From positions 1 through 45,816 of the forward strand of contig CAMCTW010000002.1 of NCBI GenBank assembly GCA_945878645.1: a stretch of 45,816 nucleotides of DNA, given 5' to 3'. The translations under genes were made by a program, and so were the position numbers. The notes below the pieces were generated by a model, which saw nothing but the letters and a program-made list of their open reading frames with translations, was not told the origin of the DNA and searched no databases. Source of the stretch: Bifidobacterium breve (lineage in GTDB: Bacteria > Actinomycetota > Acidimicrobiia > Acidimicrobiales > Acidimicrobilacustridaceae). Shown piece by piece: positions 1 through 9,141 of the stretch; position 1 is the stretch's first letter, and every line of letters starts with the position of its first letter.

Positions 1-97
1 GATCACGTATGTTGATCAGGTGAAGCGGTCACCTTCGGGTAAGGCCGACTACCGCTGGGCCAAAGAAGCTGCGACCGCTGGAGCTGCAGAAGCATGA
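1..97 (+). CDS. Acyl-CoA synthetase (FadD family), C-terminal fragment, 5' truncated by window edge
   Basis: Frame 2 reads ITYVDQVKRSPSGKADYRWAKEAATAGAAEA*, matching the FadD C-terminal pattern (D-x-V-x-R-S-P-x-GKADYRWAK); stop TGA 95-97 overlaps next ATG at 94. Confidence 0.75.
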   Translation, partial: ITYVDQVKRSPSGKADYRWAKEAATAGAAEA

Positions 98-1119
98 GTG
101 TTGATCTGGGTCTAAGTCCCGACCAGGAATCCATCGCCGAACTGTTCAACGGCTTCTTCAGCAATGAAGCCCCGCCTGCGGTCGCTCGCGCTGCAGAACC
201 ACTCGGGTTCGATCGCGAACTCTGGAACAAGGTCATCGAACTTGGCGCTCCCGGAATGGGATGCGCAGTCGAGAATGGTGGTGGCGGTGCATCACTCGGT
301 GATCTCGTGGTTGTCGCCGAAACCGTTGGCCGCTCGATCGCTCCGATCCCTCTGATCGATCACCTTGCCGCCCTTAGCGTTCTCACCGAATCTGACCTTG
401 TCGCCGGCGAAGCAATTGCGGCAGTCGCAGTTCGCCCTGCTGACGCGAATGGCATCTGGTCGTTGGTGCCTGCTGGCGCAGTTGCAGATGTTGTGATTGG
501 TGTCGACGGTGACGAAACCGTTGTTGTGCGCTCGACGCCGCCAATGTCCGGGCCCCTCAACCATGGCTCAATGCCACTTGCCGATCGTTCAGCTCGTGAA
601 GGCACCCGCACGGTGCTCGGTCCGGCCTCACTCTTTGAAGTCGTGCTCGATCGGTGGAAGTTGCTGACTGCCGCAGCGCTCGTTGGTATTGCCGAGGCGG
701 CAAAGGAACTTGGCGTCGCCTATGTAAAGGATCGCGAGCAGTTCGGCGTGCCCGTCGGTTCGTTCCAGGCCGTGCAGCATGGTCTTGCCGATCTCCCAGT
801 CGCAATCGATGGCGGACGACTTCTCACTCACAAAGCCGCGTGGGCCCTCGACAATGTCACCGATGGCCTCATCGACTGGGCCAACAACGAGATCACCGAC
901 GGTCCGACTCTCGCCACGATGGCGTTTCTCTTTGCCGCTGACGGTGCGGTAATGGCTACCGATCGAAGCTTGCACTATCACGGCGGTTACGGATTCGCCG
1001 AGGAATACGACATTCAGATGTATTACCGACGGGCTCGCGGTTGGTCGCTGATTCTTGGTGACTCGACAAGCGTCGGTCTGTCCCTGGCCGATCGTCTTTT
1101 CGGAACCGTGGAGGGCTGA
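94..1119 (+). CDS. Acyl-CoA dehydrogenase, short subunit type (steroid FadE-like, probable non-catalytic partner)
   Basis: 341 aa ACAD; motifs VKDREQFGVPVGSFQAVQHGLAD and HYHGGYGFAEEYDIQMYYRRAR; ATGA overlap with upstream fadD; no Glu at the helix-G position. Confidence 0.85.
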   Translation: MSVDLGLSPDQESIAELFNGFFSNEAPPAVARAAEPLGFDRELWNKVIELGAPGMGCAVENGGGGASLGDLVVVAETVGRSIAPIPLIDHLAALSVLTESDLVAGEAIAAVAVRPADANGIWSLVPAGAVADVVIGVDGDETVVVRSTPPMSGPLNHGSMPLADRSAREGTRTVLGPASLFEVVLDRWKLLTAAALVGIAEAAKELGVAYVKDREQFGVPVGSFQAVQHGLADLPVAIDGGRLLTHKAAWALDNVTDGLIDWANNEITDGPTLATMAFLFAADGAVMATDRSLHYHGGYGFAEEYDIQMYYRRARGWSLILGDSTSVGLSLADRLFGTVEG

Positions 1120-1120
1120 C

Positions 1121-2263
1121 ATGGACTTCGCACTTTCTTCAGATGTCGTGGAATTCCGCGATGAGATTCGCAGCATCATTCGCGAGTTCGTAACTCCGGA
1201 AATTGCCGATCGCATGCATACGACGGGTGTGTTTGATGCACCCGAACTCAATCTCGAACTTGGCCGACGCGGCATCCTTGAACGGGCCTGCCCTGGTCTC
1301 GGTAAGGGTGATCCCATCGAGATGTATGTGATGTTTAACGAACTCGAAAAAGCCGGCGCGCCTTACGACGGTCTTGCCGTTGCGCTCATGATCGCTGCCG
1401 TTGTGAACAAGCTCGGCACCGACGAACAGAAGGAACGCATTATTCCTTCGATTATTTCCGGCGAAGCACTTGTGTGTATGGGCTATTCCGAAGCCGACTT
1501 CGGTTCTGACCTTGCATCGATCAAAACTCGCGCCGTCAAAGACGGCGATGAATGGGTCATCAACGGTTCAAAAATGTGGACCACCTTGGCGCAGGTTGCC
1601 GAGTGGCTCATCTTGCTTACTCGCACCGATCTCGACCTTCCGAAGCACAAGGGCCTCACGATGTTCATGCTGCCGATGAACACTCCTGGAATCACTGTTG
1701 AGCCAGTGCACACACTCGGCACCGAAATCACCAACGCAACCTGGTACGACGATGTGCGCGTTGGTGACGAAGCAGTTCTTGGCGACGAAAACGGCGGTTG
1801 GCGAACCATGACCACCGTGCTCGCGTTTGAGCGCGGCGTTATGGGCGGAACGAATGCCGGCGTTCCACTTCTTCGTCATTTCCATGAATGGGCTGTTGCC
1901 AACGGGGTATTCAACGAACCCACCACCCGTGAACGTATGGCGCGCTCGATCATCGATATGCAGGTCGCCACGTTGCTGACCATGCGGTCAGCATGGATCG
2001 CCGCTTCGGGGGGTATGCCTGGTCTTGAAGGTTCGATGACCAAAGTGTTTGCGGTCGAGGCCTACCAGCGCGCGTCTCGCTGGACCCAAGCCACCGCTGG
2101 TCCTGCCGGGCTCCTCCAGTTCCATGAAGAAGGGGCTGCGGGCGAAGGATTCGTTGAATACGACGCTCGCCACTCGCCGGTGATGTCGATCTACGGCGGT
2201 ACGACCGAGATCAATCGGAACAACATCGCCGAGCGTCATCTGGGGCTTCCAAAATCCCGCTGA
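1121..2263 (+). CDS. Acyl-CoA dehydrogenase, long subunit (catalytic type)
   Basis: MDFALSSDVVEFRDEIRS start at ATG 1121 (track ORF starts upstream at 1055); CMGYSEADFGSDLASIKTRA, NGSKMWTT, IYGGTTEINRNNIAERHLGLP. Confidence 0.9.
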   Translation: MDFALSSDVVEFRDEIRSIIREFVTPEIADRMHTTGVFDAPELNLELGRRGILERACPGLGKGDPIEMYVMFNELEKAGAPYDGLAVALMIAAVVNKLGTDEQKERIIPSIISGEALVCMGYSEADFGSDLASIKTRAVKDGDEWVINGSKMWTTLAQVAEWLILLTRTDLDLPKHKGLTMFMLPMNTPGITVEPVHTLGTEITNATWYDDVRVGDEAVLGDENGGWRTMTTVLAFERGVMGGTNAGVPLLRHFHEWAVANGVFNEPTTRERMARSIIDMQVATLLTMRSAWIAASGGMPGLEGSMTKVFAVEAYQRASRWTQATAGPAGLLQFHEEGAAGEGFVEYDARHSPVMSIYGGTTEINRNNIAERHLGLPKSR

Positions 2264-2318
2264 CCTGTGGCAGAAAATCTGCTCCCCGACATTGCCTCAT
2301 CTCTGTAACAGCGATACG

Positions 2319-2332
2319 GTGACTGCAGTCAC
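2319..2332. promoter_or_regulatory. Perfect 14-bp palindrome GTGACTGCAGTCAC, putative operator
   Basis: Perfect dyad in the 2264-2370 intergenic region upstream of an amidohydrolase gene. Confidence 0.4.
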
Positions 2333-2370
2333 TCACGCCGATGACCGGTGTGGAATTCCAGGGGGCAACG

Positions 2371-3606
2371 TTGAGCAACGACGAGCGGTACATCGTTATT
2401 TCGGCCGATGGGCATGCTGGGGGAAATATTCCTGACTATCGCCCGTATCTCGAGTCTAAGTGGCACGAAGAGTTCGACGTGTGGGCGGCCGAGTACGAAA
2501 ATCCTTACGAAGATCTTGAAGGCGATCTTGGTGCTCGCAATTGGGACTCAGCGCGCCGTATGGCCGATCTCGAAGCCGATGGCCAAGCCGCAGAAATCAT
2601 TTACCCAAACACCATTCCGCCGTTCTATCCGAAGACATCGTTGACCGCGCAACCACCAGCGCTGACGCAAGCCGATGCCGATCGTCGTTGGGCGGGACTT
2701 CAAGCGCATAACCGCTGGCTTGCGGACTTCTGTGACGACTATCCCGGCCGCCGCGCCGGAGTGGTGCAGATCAACCTGTTCGACGTTGAAAATTCTGTGA
2801 AGGAAATTCGCTGGGCTCATGAACATGGCCTTACCGGTGGCGTACTGCTTCCCGGAACGCCGCCAGGTAGTGGCCTCGAGCAACTCCATCACGCGAGTTA
2901 CGAACCGATCTGGCAAGCATGCGAGGAACTCGGGATGGCAGTGAACCATCACACCGGTTCGGCCGCACCGCCTATGGGTCCCGACCCCGAAGACACCATC
3001 ACGTTCTTGCTTGAGGTGTCTTGGTACGCACACCGCGCGTTTTACCAACTGATTCTTGGTGGAGCCCTTGAGCGTCACCCGAATTTGCAGCTTGTATTTA
3101 CTGAGCAGGGCACAGCATGGGTTCCGGATGAACTCGCACGCCTCGATTACTTCTTCAATCGCATGCGCTCTTCGAGTGGTTCGCAGGAGCAGGTGTGGGG
3201 CGCTGAAGTGATGGCCAAGTTGTCCCTCCAGCCGAGCGAATACTGGGCTCGCCAGTGTCACGTTGGAGCAAGTTTCATTCGTCCGATGGAAATGGGTTTG
3301 CGTCATCAGGTCGGTGTCGATCGCATCATGTGGGGATCGGACTACCCCCACAAGGAAGCAAGTTCACCGTATTCACGTGAAGCCATCGCTTTGGCATTTG
3401 AAGGTGTGCCGAAGAATGAAGCCGAAAAGATGCTGTCTCTGAATGCTGCGAAGTTGTATGGCTTCGACCTGAACTTCTTGCGACCGATTGCCGATCGCAT
3501 CGGACCGAAGGTCGATGACGTATTCGCTGGCCTTCCGCCACGTTCTGTACCTATTGACGCAAATATGTGTCCTGCATTCGCAGGCTACGAGTTCGCAACT
3601 GACTGA
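2371..3606 (+). CDS. Amidohydrolase family (PF04909-like) TIM-barrel hydrolase/decarboxylase
   Basis: VISADGHAGGNIPDYRPYL, VNHHTGSAAPP, WGSDYPHKEAS; TTG start at 2371 preceded by CCAGGGGG is preferred over in-frame ATG 2341. Confidence 0.8.
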   Translation: MSNDERYIVISADGHAGGNIPDYRPYLESKWHEEFDVWAAEYENPYEDLEGDLGARNWDSARRMADLEADGQAAEIIYPNTIPPFYPKTSLTAQPPALTQADADRRWAGLQAHNRWLADFCDDYPGRRAGVVQINLFDVENSVKEIRWAHEHGLTGGVLLPGTPPGSGLEQLHHASYEPIWQACEELGMAVNHHTGSAAPPMGPDPEDTITFLLEVSWYAHRAFYQLILGGALERHPNLQLVFTEQGTAWVPDELARLDYFFNRMRSSSGSQEQVWGAEVMAKLSLQPSEYWARQCHVGASFIRPMEMGLRHQVGVDRIMWGSDYPHKEASSPYSREAIALAFEGVPKNEAEKMLSLNAAKLYGFDLNFLRPIADRIGPKVDDVFAGLPPRSVPIDANMCPAFAGYEFATD

Positions 3607-3620
3607 GTTAGGGGAGACCA

Positions 3621-4931
3621 ATGAAGCCTGAAGATTTTGCTGACAACGATCCATACCTGATCATCGCCGCAGACAGCCATGCTGGTTTGCCGACGAATGA
3701 CTATCGCCCATATCTCGAGAAGAAGTACCACGATCAACTCGATGGGTTCCTTCTTGAGCAGAAAGAACTCATCGAAGCATCAACACGACTCGGCGTGCGC
3801 GACGACAAGTACGCCAAGAAGTGGTTTGAAGAACACGACGAGGAACTCGCTGGTGGCTGGGACGCCATCAAGCGCGATCAAACACTCGATGGTGACGGTG
3901 TTGCCGCCGAGGTCGTGTATCCCGATGCCGACGCGGTCGAAAGCCGCACCGCTGTTCCGTTCGGTGCGGGTCTCGGCCTTTCCGGCGATCTCGATCCCGA
4001 ACTTGGTCTCGCCGGAGCCAAGGCGCATAACCGTTGGCTCGTCGACCTGTGCTCGACAAATCCTGATCGTCGTTGTGGCGTTGCGCTTGTTCCGATCACC
4101 GGTCCGGTTGAAGACGCGCTTGCCGAAATTAAGTGGGCGAAGGAACACGGCCTTGGAGCCATCATGATCCCGGCGCGTTGGTGTAACCAAACGCCGTATC
4201 ACGATCGTCGCTATGACCCGATCTGGGCCTTGTGCGAGGAATACAACATGCCGATCGTCACCCACTCGGGTTCGGCTCCGCGCGAAGAGTACGGCGACCT
4301 TCTTGGCATTTATGTCACTGAGGTCACCTGGTGGCCGGCGCGTCCGATGTGGTTCATGTTGTGGTCCGGCGTTTTCGAGCGCTTCCCAAATCTCAAGTTC
4401 TGCGCAACCGAAGGTGGTTGCTGGTGGTTACCGCAACTGTTGTGGTTCTGGGATCGCCTGTGGGCAGGGCAGAAGGGTTCCGAGAAGCTCGGCGCCGGCG
4501 CATTTGCGGGCAAGGTCGAGATGCTTCCAAGCGAGTACATCGATCGCAACTGCTTCACGGGCCTTGCCAATGTGAAGCGTCGTGAAATGGGTCAGCGCTA
4601 CGAAATCGGAATCCAGAACATGCTCTGGGGCACGGACTTCCCACATCCCGAAGGCACTTGGCCGAACACGCATGAATGGTTGAAGAAGACCTTCTACGAC
4701 ATCCCGATCGATGAGTCCCGCGTCATGCTCGGGCTCAGCGCCGGCGATGCGTTCAGTTTCGATATGGATGCACTGCGCAAGATTTCCGAAAAGGTTGGCC
4801 CCACGCCAACCGACCTCGGTCAGCTTGGCGAAGGTCGCACCGCACAGGACCTGACCGACCGCTGGGCGCCGGTCAAGGAAGTTGGCCGTCACTGGCTGAC
4901 CGGTCATGACTTCCCGCTCATCGCTCAGTAG
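3621..4931 (+). CDS. Amidohydrolase family protein, tandem paralogue of preceding gene
   Basis: IIAADSHAGLPTNDYRPYLEKKYH, VTHSGSAPRE, WGTDFPHPEGTWP; RBS AGGGGAGA. Confidence 0.85.
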   Translation: MKPEDFADNDPYLIIAADSHAGLPTNDYRPYLEKKYHDQLDGFLLEQKELIEASTRLGVRDDKYAKKWFEEHDEELAGGWDAIKRDQTLDGDGVAAEVVYPDADAVESRTAVPFGAGLGLSGDLDPELGLAGAKAHNRWLVDLCSTNPDRRCGVALVPITGPVEDALAEIKWAKEHGLGAIMIPARWCNQTPYHDRRYDPIWALCEEYNMPIVTHSGSAPREEYGDLLGIYVTEVTWWPARPMWFMLWSGVFERFPNLKFCATEGGCWWLPQLLWFWDRLWAGQKGSEKLGAGAFAGKVEMLPSEYIDRNCFTGLANVKRREMGQRYEIGIQNMLWGTDFPHPEGTWPNTHEWLKKTFYDIPIDESRVMLGLSAGDAFSFDMDALRKISEKVGPTPTDLGQLGEGRTAQDLTDRWAPVKEVGRHWLTGHDFPLIAQ

Positions 4932-4937
4932 TCAAAG

Positions 4938-5591
4938 GTGAGTGCAGCATCTCGAGTTCGTAGTGAACCGGTCGACCGCGATGGTCGGCCGGTTACTGCT
5001 GATGAGATTCTTGAGGTAGCCGGCAACATCGTGGAACGTCACGGAGTCGACGCGTTAACGATGCGTCGACTCTCCGACGATCTCGGAGTCGCGGTTACCT
5101 CGGTGTATTGGCACGTCGGCAATCGAGACGCAGTCCTTGATGGTCTCGTTGATCGTCTTCTTGATCGGATGGAAACCATTCGCGCTGTTGGCGATACTCC
5201 GATCGAGCGGATGGCCTCTTTGGCTCGTGAGTTGCGATCAACCCTTCTGGAACGTCAGCACCTTGTCGGTCTCGCCCACGAGCGTGACCGATCGCCGGCG
5301 ATGTTCCTACCCGTGCAGCAGGCTCTCGCTGCCGAACTCGCATCCGTTGGTAAACATGGCGCCGAAGCGGCTCTGATGCTTCGGGCGTTGCAGGTGCACG
5401 TCATTTCATCAGTGCTTATGGATCGTGCCGCTGCTCGAAATGCCAGCCATGGAACGGTCGATCCCGATCTTTGGCCAGCAAATTTTGTTGATCGCGAACT
5501 CGTCGCGGCATTGGCGGACCCAGCGGCATACGACACGGTCTTTGAATTCGGCTTGATCGCACTTCTTGGCGGCCTCGGAGTGAACGACTAG
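4938..5591 (+). CDS. TetR family transcriptional regulator
   Basis: GTG start; N-terminal HTH VTADEILEVAGNIVERHGVDALTMRRLSDDLGVAVTSVYWHVGNRDAVLDGLVDRLL. Confidence 0.88.
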   Translation: MSAASRVRSEPVDRDGRPVTADEILEVAGNIVERHGVDALTMRRLSDDLGVAVTSVYWHVGNRDAVLDGLVDRLLDRMETIRAVGDTPIERMASLARELRSTLLERQHLVGLAHERDRSPAMFLPVQQALAAELASVGKHGAEAALMLRALQVHVISSVLMDRAAARNASHGTVDPDLWPANFVDRELVAALADPAAYDTVFEFGLIALLGGLGVND

Positions 5592-5631
5592 CGCCTAACA
5601 ACGAATGGTTTGACGCGACTATCGTCCGGCC

Positions 5632-6744
5632 ATGGCTGACAACGCAGAAGAATTCCAAGCCACTGAAACTCCGTGGCGTCGTGACCCATCGGAACTGACG
5701 GGGCGACTTACCGATTGGGTTGTAACCGCATTCGGTGAAGGTTCAATCGTGACCAACGTGGTTGCGCCAGATAACGGCATGTCGAGTGAAAGTTGTTTGT
5801 TCGACGTAACGCTCGATGGCGTCACTACTCAGTACGTCGCGCGTATGGCGCCGCTTCCTCATGTGATTCCGGTTTTCGAGAGTTATGACATTGAGCTTCA
5901 AGCCAAGGCCATGAATGTCGTCCGCGCCAACACCAATGTTCCGGTTCCCGAAGTAACCCACGTTGAACTGGATCCGGCAGTCCTCGACACGCCGTTTCTC
6001 GTTATGAAGCGAATGCCTGGTGGCGCTCCAACCGACATGCCGCCCTATGTCTTTGGTGGGTGGGTGATCGATCTTTCTGACGATGAGCGCGAACTCATGC
6101 AACGCAATGCTGTTCAAACGCTTGTCGATCTTCACAAACTTCGACCCGATAACACCGATCTAGCGTTCCTTGCTCGTCCCGACAAAGGCGAGTCGGCGCT
6201 TGATCAACACCTTGGTCACGAGCGTGGATATTACGAATGGGCTCGCAGTGACGTCCACTATCCGCTGATCGAACGAACCTTTGAATGGCTTGAGACGAAT
6301 CGGCCAACGCTTGTGAATCCAACGGTTCTCAACTGGGGCGATGCGCGTATTGGCAACATGCTGTGGCAAGGACCAACACCCACGGCCGTCCTTGACTGGG
6401 AGATGGCCTGTCTTGGCCCTGCGGAAGTCGATCTTGCATGGATGATTTTCCTGCACGCGTTCTTCCAGAACATGGCTGTGACCTACGCAATGCCCGGCCT
6501 TCCCGATTTCATGCGGCGGTCGGAGATGGCGGCGCTCTATACCGAATTGAGTGGTCGTTCGGTGGAAGCCCTCGAGTGGTTCGAGGTTTTTGCTGCGCTT
6601 CGTTTCGCAACCGTGTCGGTGCGCACCACGACACGCGGGGTTTCCTACGGCCAGATGTCGGCGCCGGCCGAGCCTGATGACGTCATCATGTTCCGCGGTC
6701 TGCTCGAACAGATGCTTGATGGCACTTACTGGGACGGGCGATAG
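5632..6744 (+). CDS. Phosphotransferase family protein (aminoglycoside phosphotransferase/ACAD10-like fold)
   Basis: VLNWGDARIGNMLWQGPTPTAVLDWEMACLGPAEVDLAW: Brenner-type catalytic loop and DWE metal motif. Confidence 0.88.
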   Translation: MADNAEEFQATETPWRRDPSELTGRLTDWVVTAFGEGSIVTNVVAPDNGMSSESCLFDVTLDGVTTQYVARMAPLPHVIPVFESYDIELQAKAMNVVRANTNVPVPEVTHVELDPAVLDTPFLVMKRMPGGAPTDMPPYVFGGWVIDLSDDERELMQRNAVQTLVDLHKLRPDNTDLAFLARPDKGESALDQHLGHERGYYEWARSDVHYPLIERTFEWLETNRPTLVNPTVLNWGDARIGNMLWQGPTPTAVLDWEMACLGPAEVDLAWMIFLHAFFQNMAVTYAMPGLPDFMRRSEMAALYTELSGRSVEALEWFEVFAALRFATVSVRTTTRGVSYGQMSAPAEPDDVIMFRGLLEQMLDGTYWDGR

Positions 6745-6826
6745 TCGGCCGGAGCTAGAGGGGCTCCAGACGACCCAAACGTGTCATCCGTCACATCAAG
6801 GGCGGGATCGCGCTACGGTTCGCGCC

Positions 6827-7306
6827 GTGAGTCGTGTGGATGACCTTCGCAAACTTGATCAGGCTCTTTTGCGTATCAACCGAATCTCGACCGGGCGGGT
6901 GGCGTCACGGACCCGATCGGAGCGTTCGGGCGTGATGTTGTCCCGTCCTGCGATTTCGATGCTGGGAACTCTCCAGTCCTCGGGGCCAGTCCGGCTTTCT
7001 TCGTTGGCTCGCCTCACCGGCCTTGAAGCCCCGTTGATCAGTCGCGAGATCAAGGAACTGAGCGATGAGGGGTACGTCGTTCGGGCATCGGATCCCACCG
7101 ACGGGCGAGCAGGAATCGTCGAACTCTCGTCGAAGGGTCACGATGCTTGGAAGCGCTATCGTCACGCGGCCGATGACATCAACGCAGAAACCTTTGCGGA
7201 CTGGTCCGCTGAGGATCTACGCACGCTTCGGGTGTTGCTCGAACGGGCTGCTCGGGATGTCGTGAACGGGTCGGCCCACGTTGAGCGCGCCGATCGCGCC
7301 AGCTGA
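6827..7306 (+). CDS. MarR family transcriptional regulator
   Basis: GTG start at 6827 within track ORF 6551-7306; MLGTLQSSGPVRLSSLARLTGLEAPLISREIKELSDEGYVVRASDPTDGRAGIVELSSKG winged helix. Confidence 0.85.
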   Translation: MSRVDDLRKLDQALLRINRISTGRVASRTRSERSGVMLSRPAISMLGTLQSSGPVRLSSLARLTGLEAPLISREIKELSDEGYVVRASDPTDGRAGIVELSSKGHDAWKRYRHAADDINAETFADWSAEDLRTLRVLLERAARDVVNGSAHVERADRAS

Positions 7307-7354
7307 TTTCGTTTCGGCCGACATCAGCAAGAGTCGTCGCCTACATTCCCCGTC

Positions 7355-8944
7355 ATGACTGATGCTTCTTGGGACACTGCCGACCTCAACCGACCGGTAT
7401 ATGCCGCTGATCTGATTATCAACGCGCTGAACCGAACCCCGGACAATCCGGCGGTGAACATCATCGGTCAGCGCGAAATGACCGCGCGTGAAATGAGCGC
7501 GATGGTTAGCCGCTATTCGCAGGCACTGGCATCTAAAGGTTTGACGCAGGGCAAGCAGTTGTCGGTTCTCGCTTTAAACCGACCGGAAGTGCTGTTCAAC
7601 ATGGCGGCGAACCAGGTCAATGCCACGCGTTCGACGCCCTTGCACCCGATGGGTTCGGTCGATGATCAGGCCTATGTGTTGTCTGACTGTGGGGCCGAAG
7701 CACTTGTTTTTGATCCAGACAATTTCACTGATCGGGCGCGTGAACTTGCTGAGCGTGTTCCCACGATCAAGCACTTCCTTTCACTCGGTCCATGTGAATT
7801 CGGTGAGGATCTCGACGCGCTCGCGATGACATTTGAGCCGAAACCACTTGTCGCTCCGCATGTTCAGGCAGAGGACCTCGCGGGCATCTCCTACTCAGGG
7901 GGAACGACAGGAAAACCCAAAGGAATCATGAGTAGCTATCGCGGCGGCGCCGCGATGGTTCAGATTCAAATGTCCGAATGGCAGTGGCCGGAAGAAGTGC
8001 GGTTCCTGATCTGCACGCCACTTTCGCATGCAGGTGCAGCGTTTTTCACGCCCACGCTGCTCAAGGGAGGTTCGCTTACCGTTCTTCCAGGTTTTGATCC
8101 CGAGAAGTTCATGCAGACAGTGCAGGACCATCGCATCACCGCCACGATGTTGGTGCCGACGATGATTTATGTACTTCTTGATCATCCCAAGTTCGATCAG
8201 TACGACCTGTCGAGTCTAGAAACCATCTTCTACGGAGCATCGGCCATTTCGCCGACGCGCTTGGCCGAAGGTATTCGCCGTATGGGACCGATCTTCTTCC
8301 AGTTCTACGGCCAAGCGGAATGCCCGATGACGATCACCGTTTTGCGCAAAGAAGACCACGACCCCAACAACCTTGAACGGTTGGCCAGTTGTGGGCGTCC
8401 CGTGCCGTGGCTGCACGTTGCGCTTCTCGATGACGATGGCAACGTGGTGCCACACGGCGAACCTGGTGAAATCTGTGTGCGCGGTCCGCTCAACATGAAG
8501 GGCTATCTCGGAAAGCCTGAGCAAACCGCCGAGGCCTTCCAACACGGATGGCTCCATACCGGCGATGTGGCCCGAGCCGACGACGAGGGGTTCCTCTATA
8601 TCGTCGATCGCAAGAAGGACATGATCATCACTGGTGGCTTCAACGTTTACCCACGTGAAGTTGAAGATGTCATCTCTACCCACCCTGCTGTTTCAGCGGT
8701 AGCGGTGATTGGTGTCCCCGATGAGCGGTGGGGCGAGTCGGTCAAGGCGGTTGTTGTGGTTCGTCCTGGTGCGTCGGTCGACGCTGAAGAACTCATCGCA
8801 TTGGTGAAGGAAGCAAAGGGTTCCGTGCAGGCACCAAAGACGGTGGACTTCATTGACGCCATCCCGTTGAGCGCACTCGGCAAACCCGACAAGAAGACAC
8901 TCCGTGCTCAGTACTGGGGTGACGGTGGCCGGCAGGTGAACTGA
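7355..8944 (+). CDS. Acyl-CoA synthetase / AMP-dependent ligase (FadD family)
   Basis: YSGGTTGKPKG, YGQAECPM, GWLHTGDVARADDEGFLYIVDRKKDMIITGGFNVYPREVE, ALGKPDKK. Confidence 0.93.
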   Translation: MTDASWDTADLNRPVYAADLIINALNRTPDNPAVNIIGQREMTAREMSAMVSRYSQALASKGLTQGKQLSVLALNRPEVLFNMAANQVNATRSTPLHPMGSVDDQAYVLSDCGAEALVFDPDNFTDRARELAERVPTIKHFLSLGPCEFGEDLDALAMTFEPKPLVAPHVQAEDLAGISYSGGTTGKPKGIMSSYRGGAAMVQIQMSEWQWPEEVRFLICTPLSHAGAAFFTPTLLKGGSLTVLPGFDPEKFMQTVQDHRITATMLVPTMIYVLLDHPKFDQYDLSSLETIFYGASAISPTRLAEGIRRMGPIFFQFYGQAECPMTITVLRKEDHDPNNLERLASCGRPVPWLHVALLDDDGNVVPHGEPGEICVRGPLNMKGYLGKPEQTAEAFQHGWLHTGDVARADDEGFLYIVDRKKDMIITGGFNVYPREVEDVISTHPAVSAVAVIGVPDERWGESVKAVVVVRPGASVDAEELIALVKEAKGSVQAPKTVDFIDAIPLSALGKPDKKTLRAQYWGDGGRQVN

Positions 8945-9141
8945 CCTTCGGGGCCTTCCATGTCTCTCGCAGTTCCGGCGAAATAGTTCACTGAGGAAAC
9001 TTTCTCTGAGGGTTGTCTGCCGGTAATGTCGTTGGTTCATCGCCCAGCCACTAGGTCCGATTCGGAACACTAAGGTGGCGTGGGTCACAGTTCGATAACG
9101 ATTCGCAGCAACGTTCCTCATCTGGGACGAGGGGGCACAGA

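Noticed and set aside
2548-3351. 267-aa minus-strand ORF opposite the amidohydrolase
   Set aside because: Shadow ORF: the plus-strand frame has clear amidohydrolase motifs; the reverse translation shows no recognisable domain
6551-6826. N-terminal extension of the MarR ORF
   Set aside because: Overlaps the upstream APH-type coding region; the MarR domain begins after GTG 6827
9056-9066. TCCGA-T-TCGGA palindrome upstream of ABC module 1
   Set aside because: Only 5-bp arms with no second copy noticed; such dyads are expected by chance in high-GC DNA
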